DNA of 64,000 nt from Hyphomonadaceae bacterium (GCA_016791365.1 JAEUMT010000004.1:1-64000), one strand, 5' to 3'. Shown: positions 36,675-48,220, counted from the stretch's first letter. Notes: generated by a model from the letters alone, not told the origin. Translations and numbers: made by a program.

Positions 36675-37253
36675 CTACTCTTGAAAGCTAACAACTAGGA
36701 CCCACCGCGCTGTACCGCGTCGTCCCCATTGGCTGTAGTCGTAACTCGGTTCTTCTTTTCTGATTTCGCTTAAGACAATGCGAAGTCTTCGTGCATGGCA
36801 TGTTTGTGTGAGTGTCAAATAGGCGGGGCAGCAGCGCAGTGCTTCTGTGATTTTCTGCCGTGAGGGATTGCCGGGCTCATGATGCTCGATGTGATCCCCC
36901 AGTTTCGTCTGCCACCACCCCCAATCGATTCCTAATTCGCAGGTCAATCTTGTCCCGCCTCGCTTTGCCGTTGCCATAAGGCTCGCGTCTAGAGTCGACA
37001 GGAAATTGCTGATGTGGGTTTGGCACGCAGTTACTAAAGCGTCTTGGTTGGCCTGACGCTCCCGCGCCTTGCTCTCTTCCTCGCGCAGCCTTACTTGCCG
37101 CTCGTTGGCGTTGTGCGCCGCGATCCGACGCTTCTCCTCACGCGATTTTTCTTCGGCCGCTGCGTTTGCGATCTTTCTCAGAGCGCGAGCGCTCAGTTCG
37201 TCGTTTGATCGAGTTGATCCGAGTCGAAAATGGTCAAGCCAGCTGCGCGTCAC
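36675..37253 (-). CDS. Hypothetical protein with coiled-coil start
   Basis: A 192-residue protein. Residues about 20-70 are rich in Glu, Arg and Ala (AAAEEKSREEKRR and so on), a likely coiled coil. The remainder is Trp- and Cys-containing with WGWWQTKLGDHIEHHE. No family is recognised. Codon third positions are less G+C-rich than in the flanking genes, which suggests acquired DNA. It sits between the toxin-antitoxin pair and rpoD. Confidence 0.55.
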   Translation of the reverse strand: MTRSWLDHFRLGSTRSNDELSARALRKIANAAAEEKSREEKRRIAAHNANERQVRLREEESKARERQANQDALVTACQTHISNFLSTLDASLMATAKRGGTRLTCELGIDWGWWQTKLGDHIEHHEPGNPSRQKITEALRCCPAYLTLTQTCHARRLRIVLSEIRKEEPSYDYSQWGRRGTARWVLVVSFQE

Positions 37254-37287
37254 TTGCGAGCTCCTTTCTCCGCAGTTTCGAATCTTC

Positions 37288-39375
<2,088 letters not shown>

Positions 39376-39403
39376 CTACTCAATCCGAAATAGGCATCAA
39401 ACG

Positions 39404-41308
39404 TTAGGCGACTAGGCCGCCCGCATCGTCCTCTTGCACATCATCCAACTTGCTCTCGCGAGCGCGCGCTTCGATCTCGCGGGCTTCCCGGCTCAAGGCC
39501 TGAAAGCGAGCGAAGGCTGTGTCGTCCCCATCGGCCGCTGCCTCGCGCAGCTCCGCCAATTCCTCCCGTATCGCCGGCGCCACCACCTCACGTATCGCCA
39601 GCGCCAACCATTCCGCGCCGACATCCGCCCCTTCGGGAGGCGGTTTTGCCTTAGGCCAGCGCGAAATCCGCGCCACGGCGCGGTCTTGACCCGATCGGGT
39701 CAAATGGAGGCTCAGGGCCGCGCGGTCAATGGCCCCATCGGTTTCAGGGTCATCCGCCAGCTGCAACAGGGCGTCGCGGATGGCGTCGAGGTCGGGGTCG
39801 GTGATGGCGAGCCGCTCAATCCAGTTGCCATAGCTGGCGAGGATGCCGGGAACGTCGGCGGCGGCGCGCAGGAAAAGTTCGGCGGCCGGGCGCGGGCGGT
39901 GCGCAACCGCGTGGGCCTTGAGCTCCTCGGTCGCGCCGGCGGGTTGACCCTTGCGGAAACCGCCAGGGCGCTGTCCGCCGCCTTGCTTCTCGTACGGCAC
40001 GAAGGCCGGCCGCTTGGCGCGGACCAGCGCGTTGGCGCGGCTCATCAACTCCGAGAAGAATGCCCGCTGGGTGTCGCGGTCAGTGATTTTGCCGATGCTT
40101 TCCTTGAGCGAGGCCTGGAAAGCGGCTTGGGCCTCGGGGGTATCGACGCCGCCGTGGCGGAGCTTTTCGCGTTCGAACAATGCGTCGGACGCGGGCACGG
40201 AAGCCCCGATCAGCGCTGCCAGCGCTTCGGCGCCGGCGCGGCGGTAGATGTCGTCCGGGTCTTCGCCCTTGGGCGCGTAAGCCAGGCGAATGGTGCGCCC
40301 GGGCGCCAGATGCGGGATGGCGAGATCGAGCGCGCGTTCGGCGGCGCGTTGACCGGCGCTGTCCCCGTCGAGGCAAAGCACCGGCGCGCCGCCTGAACGC
40401 CAAAGCAGCTGCAGCTGTTCGTCCGTCAGCGCGGTGCCGCACGGCGCGACAGCGGCGATGCCGGCCCGCTCGAACGCCAACACGTCGAGATAGCCTTCGC
40501 CGACGACCAAGCCGTCAGCCTTGGTTTTTGCCAGCAATTCGCGTGCTTGCTTCAAGCGATAGAGCACGCGGCTCTTTGAATAGAGCGGCGTCTCTGGCGA
40601 GTTTATGTATTTGGCCTTGGCGTCCTTCGCGAGCGCGCGGCCGCCGAAACCGATGACTTTTCCCGCCGTATCGGTGATTTCGAAGGTGATGCGGCCGCGG
40701 AAGGTGTCGACCGGGCGTTTTTCGTCCTCGCCGCCGCGCGCGACGCCGGCCTGCACGATCTCTTCGATCGTGTAGCCTTCGGCTTTGAGCTTATCGATCG
40801 CCCACGTCCATTCGTCGGGCGCAAAGCCGATCGAGAAGCGGTCCCACTCATCCGGGCCAATGCCGCGGCCTTGCAGATATTTGCGCGCTTCCGCGCCGCC
40901 GGTGGAGCGCAACGCGGTTGCGAAGAGACGGCCTGCGGCGGCGGTGACGCCATAGAGGCGCTTCCTCTGATCGTTCTCGCCGCGATTGTCGTAATCGTCC
41001 TTCGGCAACTGCACGCCGGCGATTTCGGCGAACTTTTCGACCGCTTCGGGAAAGCTCAATCCCTCAAGCTTCATCGAGAGCGTGAAGACGTCGCCTTTTT
41101 CACCGCAGCCGAAGCACTTGAAGAGACCCTTATTGTCCAGCACGTGGAAGGAGGGGCTCTTTTCCTGATGGAAGGGGCAACAAGCCCAGTAGTCGCCGGC
41201 CGAGGGCCGCGACTTCTGCTTGTGCCACGTCAGGCGTTTGCCGGCGTAATCGGCAATCGAAACCCGGTCGCGCACCTGGCGTAGCAAGGTGTCGGTAAAA
41301 CGCATCAA
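39404..41308 (-). CDS. dnaG: DNA primase DnaG
   Basis: A 634-residue primase that makes RNA primers at the replication fork. The zinc finger is CCPFHQEKSPSF then FKCFGCGEKGDV near residues 43-75. The TOPRIM region contains VVGEGYLDVLAFE and CLDGDSAGQ. The helicase-binding tail is divergent and acidic. The gene order dnaG-rpoD is conserved in alphaproteobacteria. Confidence 0.96.
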   Translation of the reverse strand: MMRFTDTLLRQVRDRVSIADYAGKRLTWHKQKSRPSAGDYWACCPFHQEKSPSFHVLDNKGLFKCFGCGEKGDVFTLSMKLEGLSFPEAVEKFAEIAGVQLPKDDYDNRGENDQRKRLYGVTAAAGRLFATALRSTGGAEARKYLQGRGIGPDEWDRFSIGFAPDEWTWAIDKLKAEGYTIEEIVQAGVARGGEDEKRPVDTFRGRITFEITDTAGKVIGFGGRALAKDAKAKYINSPETPLYSKSRVLYRLKQARELLAKTKADGLVVGEGYLDVLAFERAGIAAVAPCGTALTDEQLQLLWRSGGAPVLCLDGDSAGQRAAERALDLAIPHLAPGRTIRLAYAPKGEDPDDIYRRAGAEALAALIGASVPASDALFEREKLRHGGVDTPEAQAAFQASLKESIGKITDRDTQRAFFSELMSRANALVRAKRPAFVPYEKQGGGQRPGGFRKGQPAGATEELKAHAVAHRPRPAAELFLRAAADVPGILASYGNWIERLAITDPDLDAIRDALLQLADDPETDGAIDRAALSLHLTRSGQDRAVARISRWPKAKPPPEGADVGAEWLALAIREVVAPAIREELAELREAAADGDDTAFARFQALSREAREIEARARESKLDDVQEDDAGGLVA

Positions 41309-41395
41309 AACCTGAAGAACGGAGAAGGGCGGCGTGTGTCCATATTATACAGCGATTCGCTGAAACGATTCGGCGCCGCTGGATTCATTCGGCTT

Positions 41396-41557
41396 TTAGT
41401 CGACGTGATGCCCGCTTGCTGCGGGCGGGTCGCTCGCGGGGAAGCTCGCGTCCGAGGCTTCATCGACCTCGTCCCAGGATTTTGGCGGGTTTTCCATCGC
41501 GCCGGGGCCTGCGTCGCGGATTTCCTGGGGGTCGGTCGGCACGGGCAGCTTGGTCAT
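41396..41557 (-). CDS. Small SFPASDPPA-motif protein, copy 1
   Basis: A 53-residue protein (ATG at 41557) with the conserved pattern RDAGPGAMENPPKSWDEVDE followed by [14 protein letters not shown] tandem paralogue lies just upstream at 41592-41765. The composition is acidic and proline-rich and no membrane segment is seen. The family is common in alphaproteobacteria and uncharacterised. The Shine-Dalgarno is weak. Confidence 0.6.
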   Translation of the reverse strand: MTKLPVPTDPQEIRDAGPGAMENPPKSWDEVDEASDASFPASDPPAASGHHVD

Positions 41558-41591
41558 AGAGCCAAGATGGTCCCGCGCCCGCGACATGCAA

Positions 41592-41819
<228 letters not shown>

Positions 41820-41917
41820 TCACATTCTTGGGAGTGAGGCGGGGCAACCGTGACTCCGCCGTAATTCGGGCGCCGCGCCCACCTTCTTGAGCGCGAGGGA
41901 TGACGGAGAAAATCTTG

Positions 41918-42649
41918 ATGCAAGTGATGAAAGCCGCGGCAGCATTCGCCGTTCTGGCCGCCGCGGCCGTACCGCCCGCGGCTCAAGCTCAAACGCAAGG
42001 ACAAGTCGTGCTGGCGGAAGGAACACTGCTGAGCGTCAGCGCGGATGGAAAGTCTGAAGCGCGCCCGGACATGGCGACGATCAATCTCGGCGTCACGACC
42101 GAGGGCCAGACAGCCGCCGCCGCTTTGGCGGAAAATGCGCGCCGCATGACGGCGCTCGTTGCAGCGCTTCGCCGCGCAGGCGTCGCCGAGCGCGATATCC
42201 AGACCTCCAACGTCTCGGTCTATCCGCAGCAACAATATGTTGAAGGCCAACAGCCGCGCATCACGGGCTACCAGGCCAATAACAGCGTCACGGCCAAGGT
42301 CCGCCGTATCGATACGACCGGCCGTGTGATCGACGCGGCGGTCGGCGCCGGCGGTAATACGGTGAACGGCGTTTCGTTCTCGCACTCGGATCCTGACGCG
42401 CAGCTCGATATTGCGCGCCGTGATGCGATCGCCGAAGCGCGCCGCCGCGCTGAATTGTACGCGAACGCGCTCGGCATGCGCGTGAACCGCATCGTCTCGG
42501 TCAGCGAAAGCGGCGGCTATGCGCCGCCTATTCCGGTCGCGGTCGAACGCTTTGCGATGGCCGATCAGGCGGCGCCGCCGCCGACCCCGGTCGCACCTGG
42601 CGAAATCGAAACGCGGGTCAGCGTCCATGTGACGTTCGAACTGCGCTAG
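41918..42649 (+). CDS. SIMPL-domain (DUF541) periplasmic protein
   Basis: A 243-residue protein from the ATG at 41918 (GGAG 9 bases upstream; the ATG at 41900 is also possible). A signal peptide ends in PAAQAQ. The SIMPL/DUF541 domain follows (GKSEARPDMATINLGVTTEG, then NVSVYPQQQY). BP26 of Brucella is the best-known relative, forming oligomers in the periplasm. The role is unknown. It ends before a small single-pass membrane protein gene. Confidence 0.88.
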   Translation: MQVMKAAAAFAVLAAAAVPPAAQAQTQGQVVLAEGTLLSVSADGKSEARPDMATINLGVTTEGQTAAAALAENARRMTALVAALRRAGVAERDIQTSNVSVYPQQQYVEGQQPRITGYQANNSVTAKVRRIDTTGRVIDAAVGAGGNTVNGVSFSHSDPDAQLDIARRDAIAEARRRAELYANALGMRVNRIVSVSESGGYAPPIPVAVERFAMADQAAPPPTPVAPGEIETRVSVHVTFELR

Positions 42650-42723
42650 TTCGCGAAGAAATCGCGCAACTGAAGGAGGGCGGCGGAGTGATCCGCCGCC
42701 CTCTGATTTTGTGGCGCTGTGTC

Positions 42724-42963
42724 TTAGTTGGTCGGGGCTTCCGCCGGCGCCTCAGCTTGCGGCGGCATCGCCGGCGGGTCCGGCAGATCGATGTCCGGCG
42801 GATTGATCTTCACATCCGGCACATTGACTTCAAGTTGCGCCGTCTCGCGCTGCTGCAGGCCGCCAGTGTACGCAACGACGCCGAAGGCGACGACCGCGAC
42901 CAAAATGATGCCCGCCAAAAATGCTACCCACGGTGAACCGCCGCCACCTTCACGCTCTGCCAT
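42724..42963 (-). CDS. Small single-pass membrane protein
   Basis: A 79-residue protein: a Glu/Gly-rich start, one membrane helix (WVAFLAGIILVAVVAFGVVAY), and a periplasmic tail of acidic and proline-rich sequence (NVPDVKINPPDIDLPDPP). GGAGAG is just before the ATG. The composition resembles small envelope-linked proteins of Caulobacterales. Function unknown. Confidence 0.65.
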   Translation of the reverse strand: MAEREGGGGSPWVAFLAGIILVAVVAFGVVAYTGGLQQRETAQLEVNVPDVKINPPDIDLPDPPAMPPQAEAPAEAPTN

Positions 42964-43026
42964 TGCTCTCTCTCCAGCGATGATGTTGGAGGTTGAACCG
43001 CGTCGGCGCGAAGATGGTTCCGCTCT

Positions 43027-43076
43027 ACCCATTCCCGGATTGCGCGCAGCGCCAGTCCGGGACCCTGGGAATGGGT
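43027..43076. terminator. Nested hairpin downstream of the hydroxyacid dehydrogenase gene
   Basis: Outer arms ACCCATTCCC / GGGAATGGGT (10 bp, perfect) enclose an inner CCCGGA / TCCGGG pairing. It starts directly after the stop codon of the leftward dehydrogenase gene and could end its transcript, or be a dispersed repeat (compare 36581-36606). Confidence 0.5.
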
Positions 43077-43077
43077 G

Positions 43078-43989
43078 TCACAGCAACGGCGTCAGAAGGT
43101 CCTCGCCAGCGTGGAACCGGCGGAGATTTTCGAGCACGTTCTGCGAGCCTTCATAGAGCGCCTCGCGGGTCGCGCCGCCGAGGTGCGGCGTCAGCGTCGT
43201 GTTCGGCACGCCTTTCCAGCGATCCATCGGTGTCGGTTCCTCGACGAACACGTCGAGCCCCGCGCCGCCAAGCGCCCCCGATCTTAATGCTGCAATCATC
43301 GCGTCTTCGTCTATGACGATGCCGCGCGAAATGTTGACGATCACGCCGTCGCTGCCCACGGCCTTGATCACCTCGGCGCTGATGATGCCCTCCGTGCTCT
43401 TGTCGCCGCGCGCCGCGATGGCGAGCACGTTGCACCAGTCTGCAAGTTTCAGCAGATCGGGCTCGTAAGGGTACTTCACGTCAGGCTTGGTGCGCGGGCC
43501 ATACCATTTGATTTCCATGCCAAACGCTGCGGCGCGGTGCGCGATCGCCGCGCCAATGGCGCCCATGCCGACAATGCCGATCTTCGACCCGCGCAGCCGT
43601 TTCTGCGGCGGCACCGCCAGCGGCGGCGTCCACGCGCCTTCGCGCAGGACTTTTTCGCCCTCGGTGAAGAGGCGAAGACGCGCGATCATCAGGCCAATCG
43701 CAACGTCGGCCACATCCTCATGATTGATGTCGCGGCCATGCGTAACCGCAACGCCGCGTTGCTTGGCGTAGCCGAGATCAATCCCATCAACGCCAACCCC
43801 GAAGCAGACGATGCAGCGCAACTCCGGCAGCGCATCAATCATCGCATTCGAAATGCCGACGTGACCGATGGTGACGGCGGCGCCGATGTCTTTGCGATCC
43901 GTCGGCCAATGCACGACTTCGTAGTTGCCAGCCAGGCGCGCTTCGAAGAAGCCGAGGGAAGGATGAACGAGAAGCGCGGGCTTGGTCAT
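43078..43989 (-). CDS. D-isomer 2-hydroxyacid dehydrogenase
   Basis: A 303-residue NAD(P)-dependent oxidoreductase. The cofactor motif is GIVGMGAIGAAI. The catalytic Arg is in AARGDKST, the Glu in VFVEEPTP and the His in TPHLGGATREA. It interconverts 2-hydroxy and 2-oxo acids. GhrB-like glyoxylate/hydroxypyruvate reductases are the nearest relatives, but the substrate is not certain. It is next to an M28 peptidase gene, without overlap. Confidence 0.87.
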   Translation of the reverse strand: MTKPALLVHPSLGFFEARLAGNYEVVHWPTDRKDIGAAVTIGHVGISNAMIDALPELRCIVCFGVGVDGIDLGYAKQRGVAVTHGRDINHEDVADVAIGLMIARLRLFTEGEKVLREGAWTPPLAVPPQKRLRGSKIGIVGMGAIGAAIAHRAAAFGMEIKWYGPRTKPDVKYPYEPDLLKLADWCNVLAIAARGDKSTEGIISAEVIKAVGSDGVIVNISRGIVIDEDAMIAALRSGALGGAGLDVFVEEPTPMDRWKGVPNTTLTPHLGGATREALYEGSQNVLENLRRFHAGEDLLTPLL

Positions 43990-44059
43990 GGCGCGAATAT
44001 GGACCGCCGGCGTGCCGCCCGCCAGCGCGCCGTTTGGTCAGCGGTGAGATCGGCTTTGT

Positions 44060-45604
44060 TCACTCACGCGGGCGATTTGGACTGTCCGGCAACCATTGCG
44101 GGCGTGCGTCAGCGTTTGCCACGGCTTCGGTGAGCGCGAAGTAGAAGCGATGGAAATCGGCCTGCGCTTGGAAGTCGATGGGCGTGGTCAGGTCGTCTTG
44201 CGGTGCATGGTAACGGTGCTCGTACCAGGCGCGATAGCGCGCGTGCGCTTCGGTGTCATTTTCATCAAAGCCAAACAGAAAACTCACCGCTGGCACGCCG
44301 CGCTGCATGAAGGGCCAATGATCGGTGCGGCGGAGCAGGTTGCGCTCGGGCTCGAGATCGGCGCGCACCGTGACACCCATGGGGCCGGCAATGTCGCGGA
44401 CGGTTTGACCGAGTGTCGAATCGTGGAGGCCTAGCGTGGTCAGGATGCGCAATGGATAGAGCGGCCGCAACTGATCGAGATTGAGCACAGCGATAGGCGT
44501 CGGCGCGCCGGGCGTTGGATGTGCGGCCAGCCAGCGCGAGCCCCATAAACCTTTCTCTTCGGCGGTCACGGCGGCGAAAATCACCGGACGACGGAAGCCG
44601 CGTCCGGCGCGCGCGTCAGCGAAGGTGATGAGCGTCGCGACATAGGCGGCGTCATCGAGGGCGCCGTTGTAGAGATTGTCGCCGTTAACGGGCGTGCCAT
44701 AGCCGTAGCCATCGAGGTGCGCGATGAGCAGCACGGGTTCGTTGGCAAGCGCGGGGTCCGTTCCCGGAAGCACGGCGAGGACATTGTCGGATGCGTAGTT
44801 GCGTTCACGGGTGACGAAGCGCGCGTTAAGCCGCGCGGAGAAATCGAATGAGAGCAACGACTCTCCGCGTGCGCCGCGTGCGAGAATGTCAGCGCCGTCA
44901 TGGCCTGCGCCGCTTCGCGCAACCAGATCGACAAACACCGGCGCAGCCAAGCGAAGCACTGGGATGCCGCTTGCCAAGGGCGCGCCATCGTCGAGGGTGA
45001 CGGTGCGCGCGTACGCGAGCGGCCAGCGCGGCGGCTCGATGGTAAAGCCTATGTCGTCGACGCGGACCAGGGCCGCCGCGCCCGCGGCGGTCGCGGCATC
45101 GGTTTGTGCAGCGCTCAAAACCTGTCCGGTTCTGCGTGTCCCGAAGCACACGACGACCGCGCCGCGCACATTTTCCATTTGTGATGGGCCGCAATAGCCG
45201 CGGAAGACGAGAGGCGCATCGATCCGCGCCGGCATGCTCCATGCCGGCGTCACCGAAATTTCTTCCAGAAAGCGAAGCGCACGCGTGGCGCCGTTAGCGT
45301 AAGTGACGTTGAACGATGTGCCGTCGCCCATGACTTCGATGTCGCGAAAGCGGATGCGCTGGAAATACGTGTCGCCGTCGCCCGCGGGCCGGAGGCCGGC
45401 GCGCTGGAAACGATCAGCGACATAAGCCGCGGCGCGGTCATAGCCGGGTGAACCTGTGTCGCGGCCCTCCATGTCATCGCCCGAGAGCGCAGCGGTGGTG
45501 CGCCACCATGCAGCGGTTTGTGCATCCGGCGCAGCGCTCACGCTCGCGCACGCACCGAGGATGAAAACCGCGCAGGCAGCTGCGATCCAACGTTGGACTG
45601 TCAT
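44060..45604 (-). CDS. M28-family metallopeptidase with PA domain, lipoprotein
   Basis: A 514-residue exported peptidase with a lipobox-like LGACAS. A protease-associated insert (about residues 130-240) precedes the zinc catalytic domain. Zinc ligands are in IAHLDGYG (His-Asp), GALDDA (bridging Asp) and TAEEKGLWGS (Glu-Glu). The family are aminopeptidases or carboxypeptidases. It is divergent from the SH3-like gene. It probably acts in the periplasm on peptides. Confidence 0.87.
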   Translation of the reverse strand: MTVQRWIAAACAVFILGACASVSAAPDAQTAAWWRTTAALSGDDMEGRDTGSPGYDRAAAYVADRFQRAGLRPAGDGDTYFQRIRFRDIEVMGDGTSFNVTYANGATRALRFLEEISVTPAWSMPARIDAPLVFRGYCGPSQMENVRGAVVVCFGTRRTGQVLSAAQTDAATAAGAAALVRVDDIGFTIEPPRWPLAYARTVTLDDGAPLASGIPVLRLAAPVFVDLVARSGAGHDGADILARGARGESLLSFDFSARLNARFVTRERNYASDNVLAVLPGTDPALANEPVLLIAHLDGYGYGTPVNGDNLYNGALDDAAYVATLITFADARAGRGFRRPVIFAAVTAEEKGLWGSRWLAAHPTPGAPTPIAVLNLDQLRPLYPLRILTTLGLHDSTLGQTVRDIAGPMGVTVRADLEPERNLLRRTDHWPFMQRGVPAVSFLFGFDENDTEAHARYRAWYEHRYHAPQDDLTTPIDFQAQADFHRFYFALTEAVANADARPQWLPDSPNRPRE

Positions 45605-45740
45605 GATGTATGCGCTCCCAGGCCTGGATGATGCGGCAGAAGTAACATCGGATACAGGAAAATCTCAGGCGCACGCGGTGCGCGATTGAGAGTTCGGGCG
45701 CCGTGAGTTCATATGATCACAGCGGATGGTGGAGTGATTC

Positions 45741-46586
45741 ATGCGGCATCGATTGGCGGCAATTCTTGTCTCATGCGTTGTCTTATTGATCCCGCCTGCT
45801 GCGGCGGACACGCCCGTGCTAGAAGCGGAGACGTCGCCACCTCAAGCGGAAGCGACCTGTTACATGCGGAGTCTTCTCAACCATCGCAGATGGGAGCGTT
45901 TGGATTGGGAGGAGCTGAGTTGCTACGCGCAGGATAGTTGCCACGGTGGTTTGGGACGCTTCGGCGGTGGTTGCTACAAATGGGCGCGAGGGCCGGAGGA
46001 CCCGCCCTTGCCTTGGTCCGCGGAAGTCACGGGCGACGAGCCGCCAGGGCGCCCATTGCCGACCGATGAAGGCCTGCCGCTGGAATATGGTCTTTTCGCA
46101 TTCCGCACCAATTGCGCGGAAGATCGAGGCGCCTGCCCAGTCTTGCGCTGGCGCGCCAATGCGCGCGTGCCACTCTACGCGGAGCCAAATCCAACCTCGC
46201 GGCGAGTCGGCCGGCTCAATAACAACGAGGTTGTTGTCATGCTTGAGGAGGCGCGCTTCGTCGCGGCACAGCGCGGGACCGTCATCGATGGGTATAACGG
46301 GATGAACGCGGGCGATGTCGTTTACGCGGTCGAAGAGGTCTGCAAGTGGCAGACAGTGTGGCGCAGGGGCGATCTCATCCGGGGCGTCGATGGCGGCGTC
46401 GAGTGGGAGCCGCAGCAACGTTTGTACAATCCAAGCGCCGGCCCGTGGGTGCGCTTCGAACGCGCGAACGGTCAACGCGGTTGGGCGCGAGCCAGTGTGG
46501 TGGGCCACTATCTCACGCAAGATCCGCCACCGGTTATTGAACCGGTGCAAGAAGGCGATGAGTACGAGTTCGACGAGTGCGAGTAG
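45741..46586 (+). CDS. Exported protein with SH3-like domain
   Basis: A 281-residue protein with a signal peptide cut near residue 22. The mature N-terminal part is Cys-rich and contains YAQDSCHGGLGRFGGGC. An SH3-like strand set begins at VPLYAEPNPTSRRVGRLNNN, with the turn RGWARASVVGHYL near the end. It resembles bacterial SH3 proteins that bind cell-wall peptides. It lies immediately (10 bases) before the carA-remnant border of the TIR module and on the opposite strand. Confidence 0.6.
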   Translation: MRHRLAAILVSCVVLLIPPAAADTPVLEAETSPPQAEATCYMRSLLNHRRWERLDWEELSCYAQDSCHGGLGRFGGGCYKWARGPEDPPLPWSAEVTGDEPPGRPLPTDEGLPLEYGLFAFRTNCAEDRGACPVLRWRANARVPLYAEPNPTSRRVGRLNNNEVVVMLEEARFVAAQRGTVIDGYNGMNAGDVVYAVEEVCKWQTVWRRGDLIRGVDGGVEWEPQQRLYNPSAGPWVRFERANGQRGWARASVVGHYLTQDPPPVIEPVQEGDEYEFDECE

Positions 46587-46596
46587 AGGCGGCGGA

Positions 46597-46678
46597 CTAA
46601 GCCGCGCTCTTGGTTTTCTTCGCCACTAGCTTCGCGAAGCGCCGAACATGCAGTGGCTGTTGTGCGCGTCGGGCGAGA
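46597..46678 (-). pseudogene. carA: Degraded copy of the carA 3' end
   Basis: About 82 bases align with the 3' end of intact carA (48733-48815), both on the minus strand, with about 83% identity and one single-base deletion. The translated tail keeps FAKLVAKKTKSAA before the stop; CarA ends [13 protein letters not shown]. The deletion shifts the frame further upstream, so it is a remnant, not a gene. With intact carA, it brackets the Imm70-like and TIR-FGE genes. Confidence 0.85.
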
Positions 46679-48220
46679 TTACAAACTCCGGGCGACTCTG
46701 AAGCCCATCTCGACGCTGCCGCGATAGTCGCGTTTTTCGGAGTCGCGCGCGGTGAGACCGGGGAGGTCGCTGTACCAGGAGCCGCCGCGCAGCACGATGC
46801 GCTCGCAGACGTCGCTGCGCGGCGCATCGTACGGCGCGTAACAATCATCGACGAATTCGTGCGCGTTGCCGTGCATGTCATAGAGCCCGAATGCGTTGGC
46901 CGGGAACGAGCCTACGTCCCACGACCCGTGCGAACTGGGGCATGTCGATTGCGCGGCGCCGTTTGGCGCCGATGGTTCGCAGACAGGCGCTTCGTCGCCC
47001 CATGAGAAACGCGAGCGTGGGGCGCCGGCGGCGTTTGATCCGCGCGCGGCGTATTCCCATTCGGCTTCGCTGAGCAAACGATACGTGACGCCTGTCATGC
47101 GCGAGAGCCAGGCGACGTAACGTTGCGCATCTTCGAAAGAAATGTGCCCGACTGGCCGGTTCGCGCCGTCCCACCCTTCGATGAAAGTGGAATCGCCGAG
47201 GTTCTGCCAGCCGGCGCGCTGTGGGCGATAGCCGTCGCATCCGCCATTGGCGACGCACGCGTTCCATTCCGCGAACGTGATCTCGTGGGCTGAGACTGCG
47301 TAACGCTGCAGCGTTATTTCGCGCTGCGGAGATTCATCGCTGATGCGGCCCTCAAAGCCGCGAATGCTGAACGCGTCGAGCACGGCGTGGTTCAGCGCGT
47401 GATCTGGCGCGTCTTCAGGTGAGCCCATGAGGAAGCTGCCTTCCGGGACAACCACCATGAGCGGGCAATCGGCGGCGCCATCGCGGCAGTCTTGAAACGT
47501 TGCGCCTGGCGCAAGCGCGGCGGCGGTATCGACGTAGGGGCGATATTTGGTCCAGCTTGCGACGAGCGGCTCAAGCGTTACGCGCTGCGAATAGGCGCCG
47601 GCGCCGGCGAGCGCGAGGATGATCCAGAACGCAGCAGCGCTGAGCGCGCGCGTTTGCCGGCGCTTCTTGTCGCGGTCGATGAGCTGACCGGGGCTTACGC
47701 CGATCAATCCGGCGACGATCTTTAGCCATGCGTTGCGGAAGCCGTCTTTGCCTTTGCGTGCATCGGCCGCCAGCGGTTCGAGTTTGTCGCCCGCGAGCGC
47801 ATCACCGAGGAAGGTGGGCGGGAAGCATGAGCGCGTCGCATCCGCGCCAGCGTCGTCAGTCAGTGGCGCGGCGTCGGAGATGATCGCGAAAACCCGGTCG
47901 GCGCGACCGAGGCTGGCGAAAAACTCAATTTCCTTTTGCACCCACGGGCTCAGCGCTGCGTTGGGTGAGCACACGACGATCAATGCTGACGAGGCGCGCA
48001 GATTGTTTTCGATGGCGTCGCCTAAGTGTCCCGCCGCCAATTCTTCGCGGTCACGGAAAACGGGATAGATGCGGTTGCGTTTGCCGTTGGCGATCAGCCG
48101 GAAATCACCAAGCGATGACGGCACGCCGTAAGCTTCGAGCGCGCGATGCAGTCGCTTCGCGAATGGCGCGTCTTTGCTCGAATAAGAAATGAACGCAGCG
48201 TAGCGCGCTTCGTCTGCCAT
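46679..48220 (-). CDS. TIR - membrane helix - FGE-sulfatase domain protein
   Basis: A 513-residue protein. The TIR domain (residues 5-140) starts AAFISYSSKDAPF and keeps SPWVQKE with Glu97 at the NADase position. A positively charged stretch (residues 183-190) precedes one membrane helix at about 192-210. The C-terminal 250 residues form a formylglycine-generating-enzyme (FGE-sulfatase) fold with GSFLMGSPED, GVTYRLLSEAEWEYAARG and GFRVARS. The usual catalytic cysteine position is not a cysteine (LTARDSEK), so it is probably a binding module. The topology predicts a cytoplasmic TIR and a periplasmic FGE domain. It is in a two-gene set after the Imm70-like gene. Confidence 0.88.
   Translation of the reverse strand: MADEARYAAFISYSSKDAPFAKRLHRALEAYGVPSSLGDFRLIANGKRNRIYPVFRDREELAAGHLGDAIENNLRASSALIVVCSPNAALSPWVQKEIEFFASLGRADRVFAIISDAAPLTDDAGADATRSCFPPTFLGDALAGDKLEPLAADARKGKDGFRNAWLKIVAGLIGVSPGQLIDRDKKRRQTRALSAAAFWIILALAGAGAYSQRVTLEPLVASWTKYRPYVDTAAALAPGATFQDCRDGAADCPLMVVVPEGSFLMGSPEDAPDHALNHAVLDAFSIRGFEGRISDESPQREITLQRYAVSAHEITFAEWNACVANGGCDGYRPQRAGWQNLGDSTFIEGWDGANRPVGHISFEDAQRYVAWLSRMTGVTYRLLSEAEWEYAARGSNAAGAPRSRFSWGDEAPVCEPSAPNGAAQSTCPSSHGSWDVGSFPANAFGLYDMHGNAHEFVDDCYAPYDAPRSDVCERIVLRGGSWYSDLPGLTARDSEKRDYRGSVEMGFRVARSL

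Noticed and set aside
46597-46881. A leftward open frame ending FAKLVAKKTKSAA as an independent gene
   Set aside because: Only the last part matches CarA; upstream of the frameshift it is the antisense-frame shadow of the TIR-FGE gene. It is a carA remnant.
46679-48220. FGE domain as an active formylglycine-generating sulfatase activator
   Set aside because: The catalytic cysteine region reads LTARDSEK, no sulfatase gene is nearby, and the TIR fusion points to a binding role.
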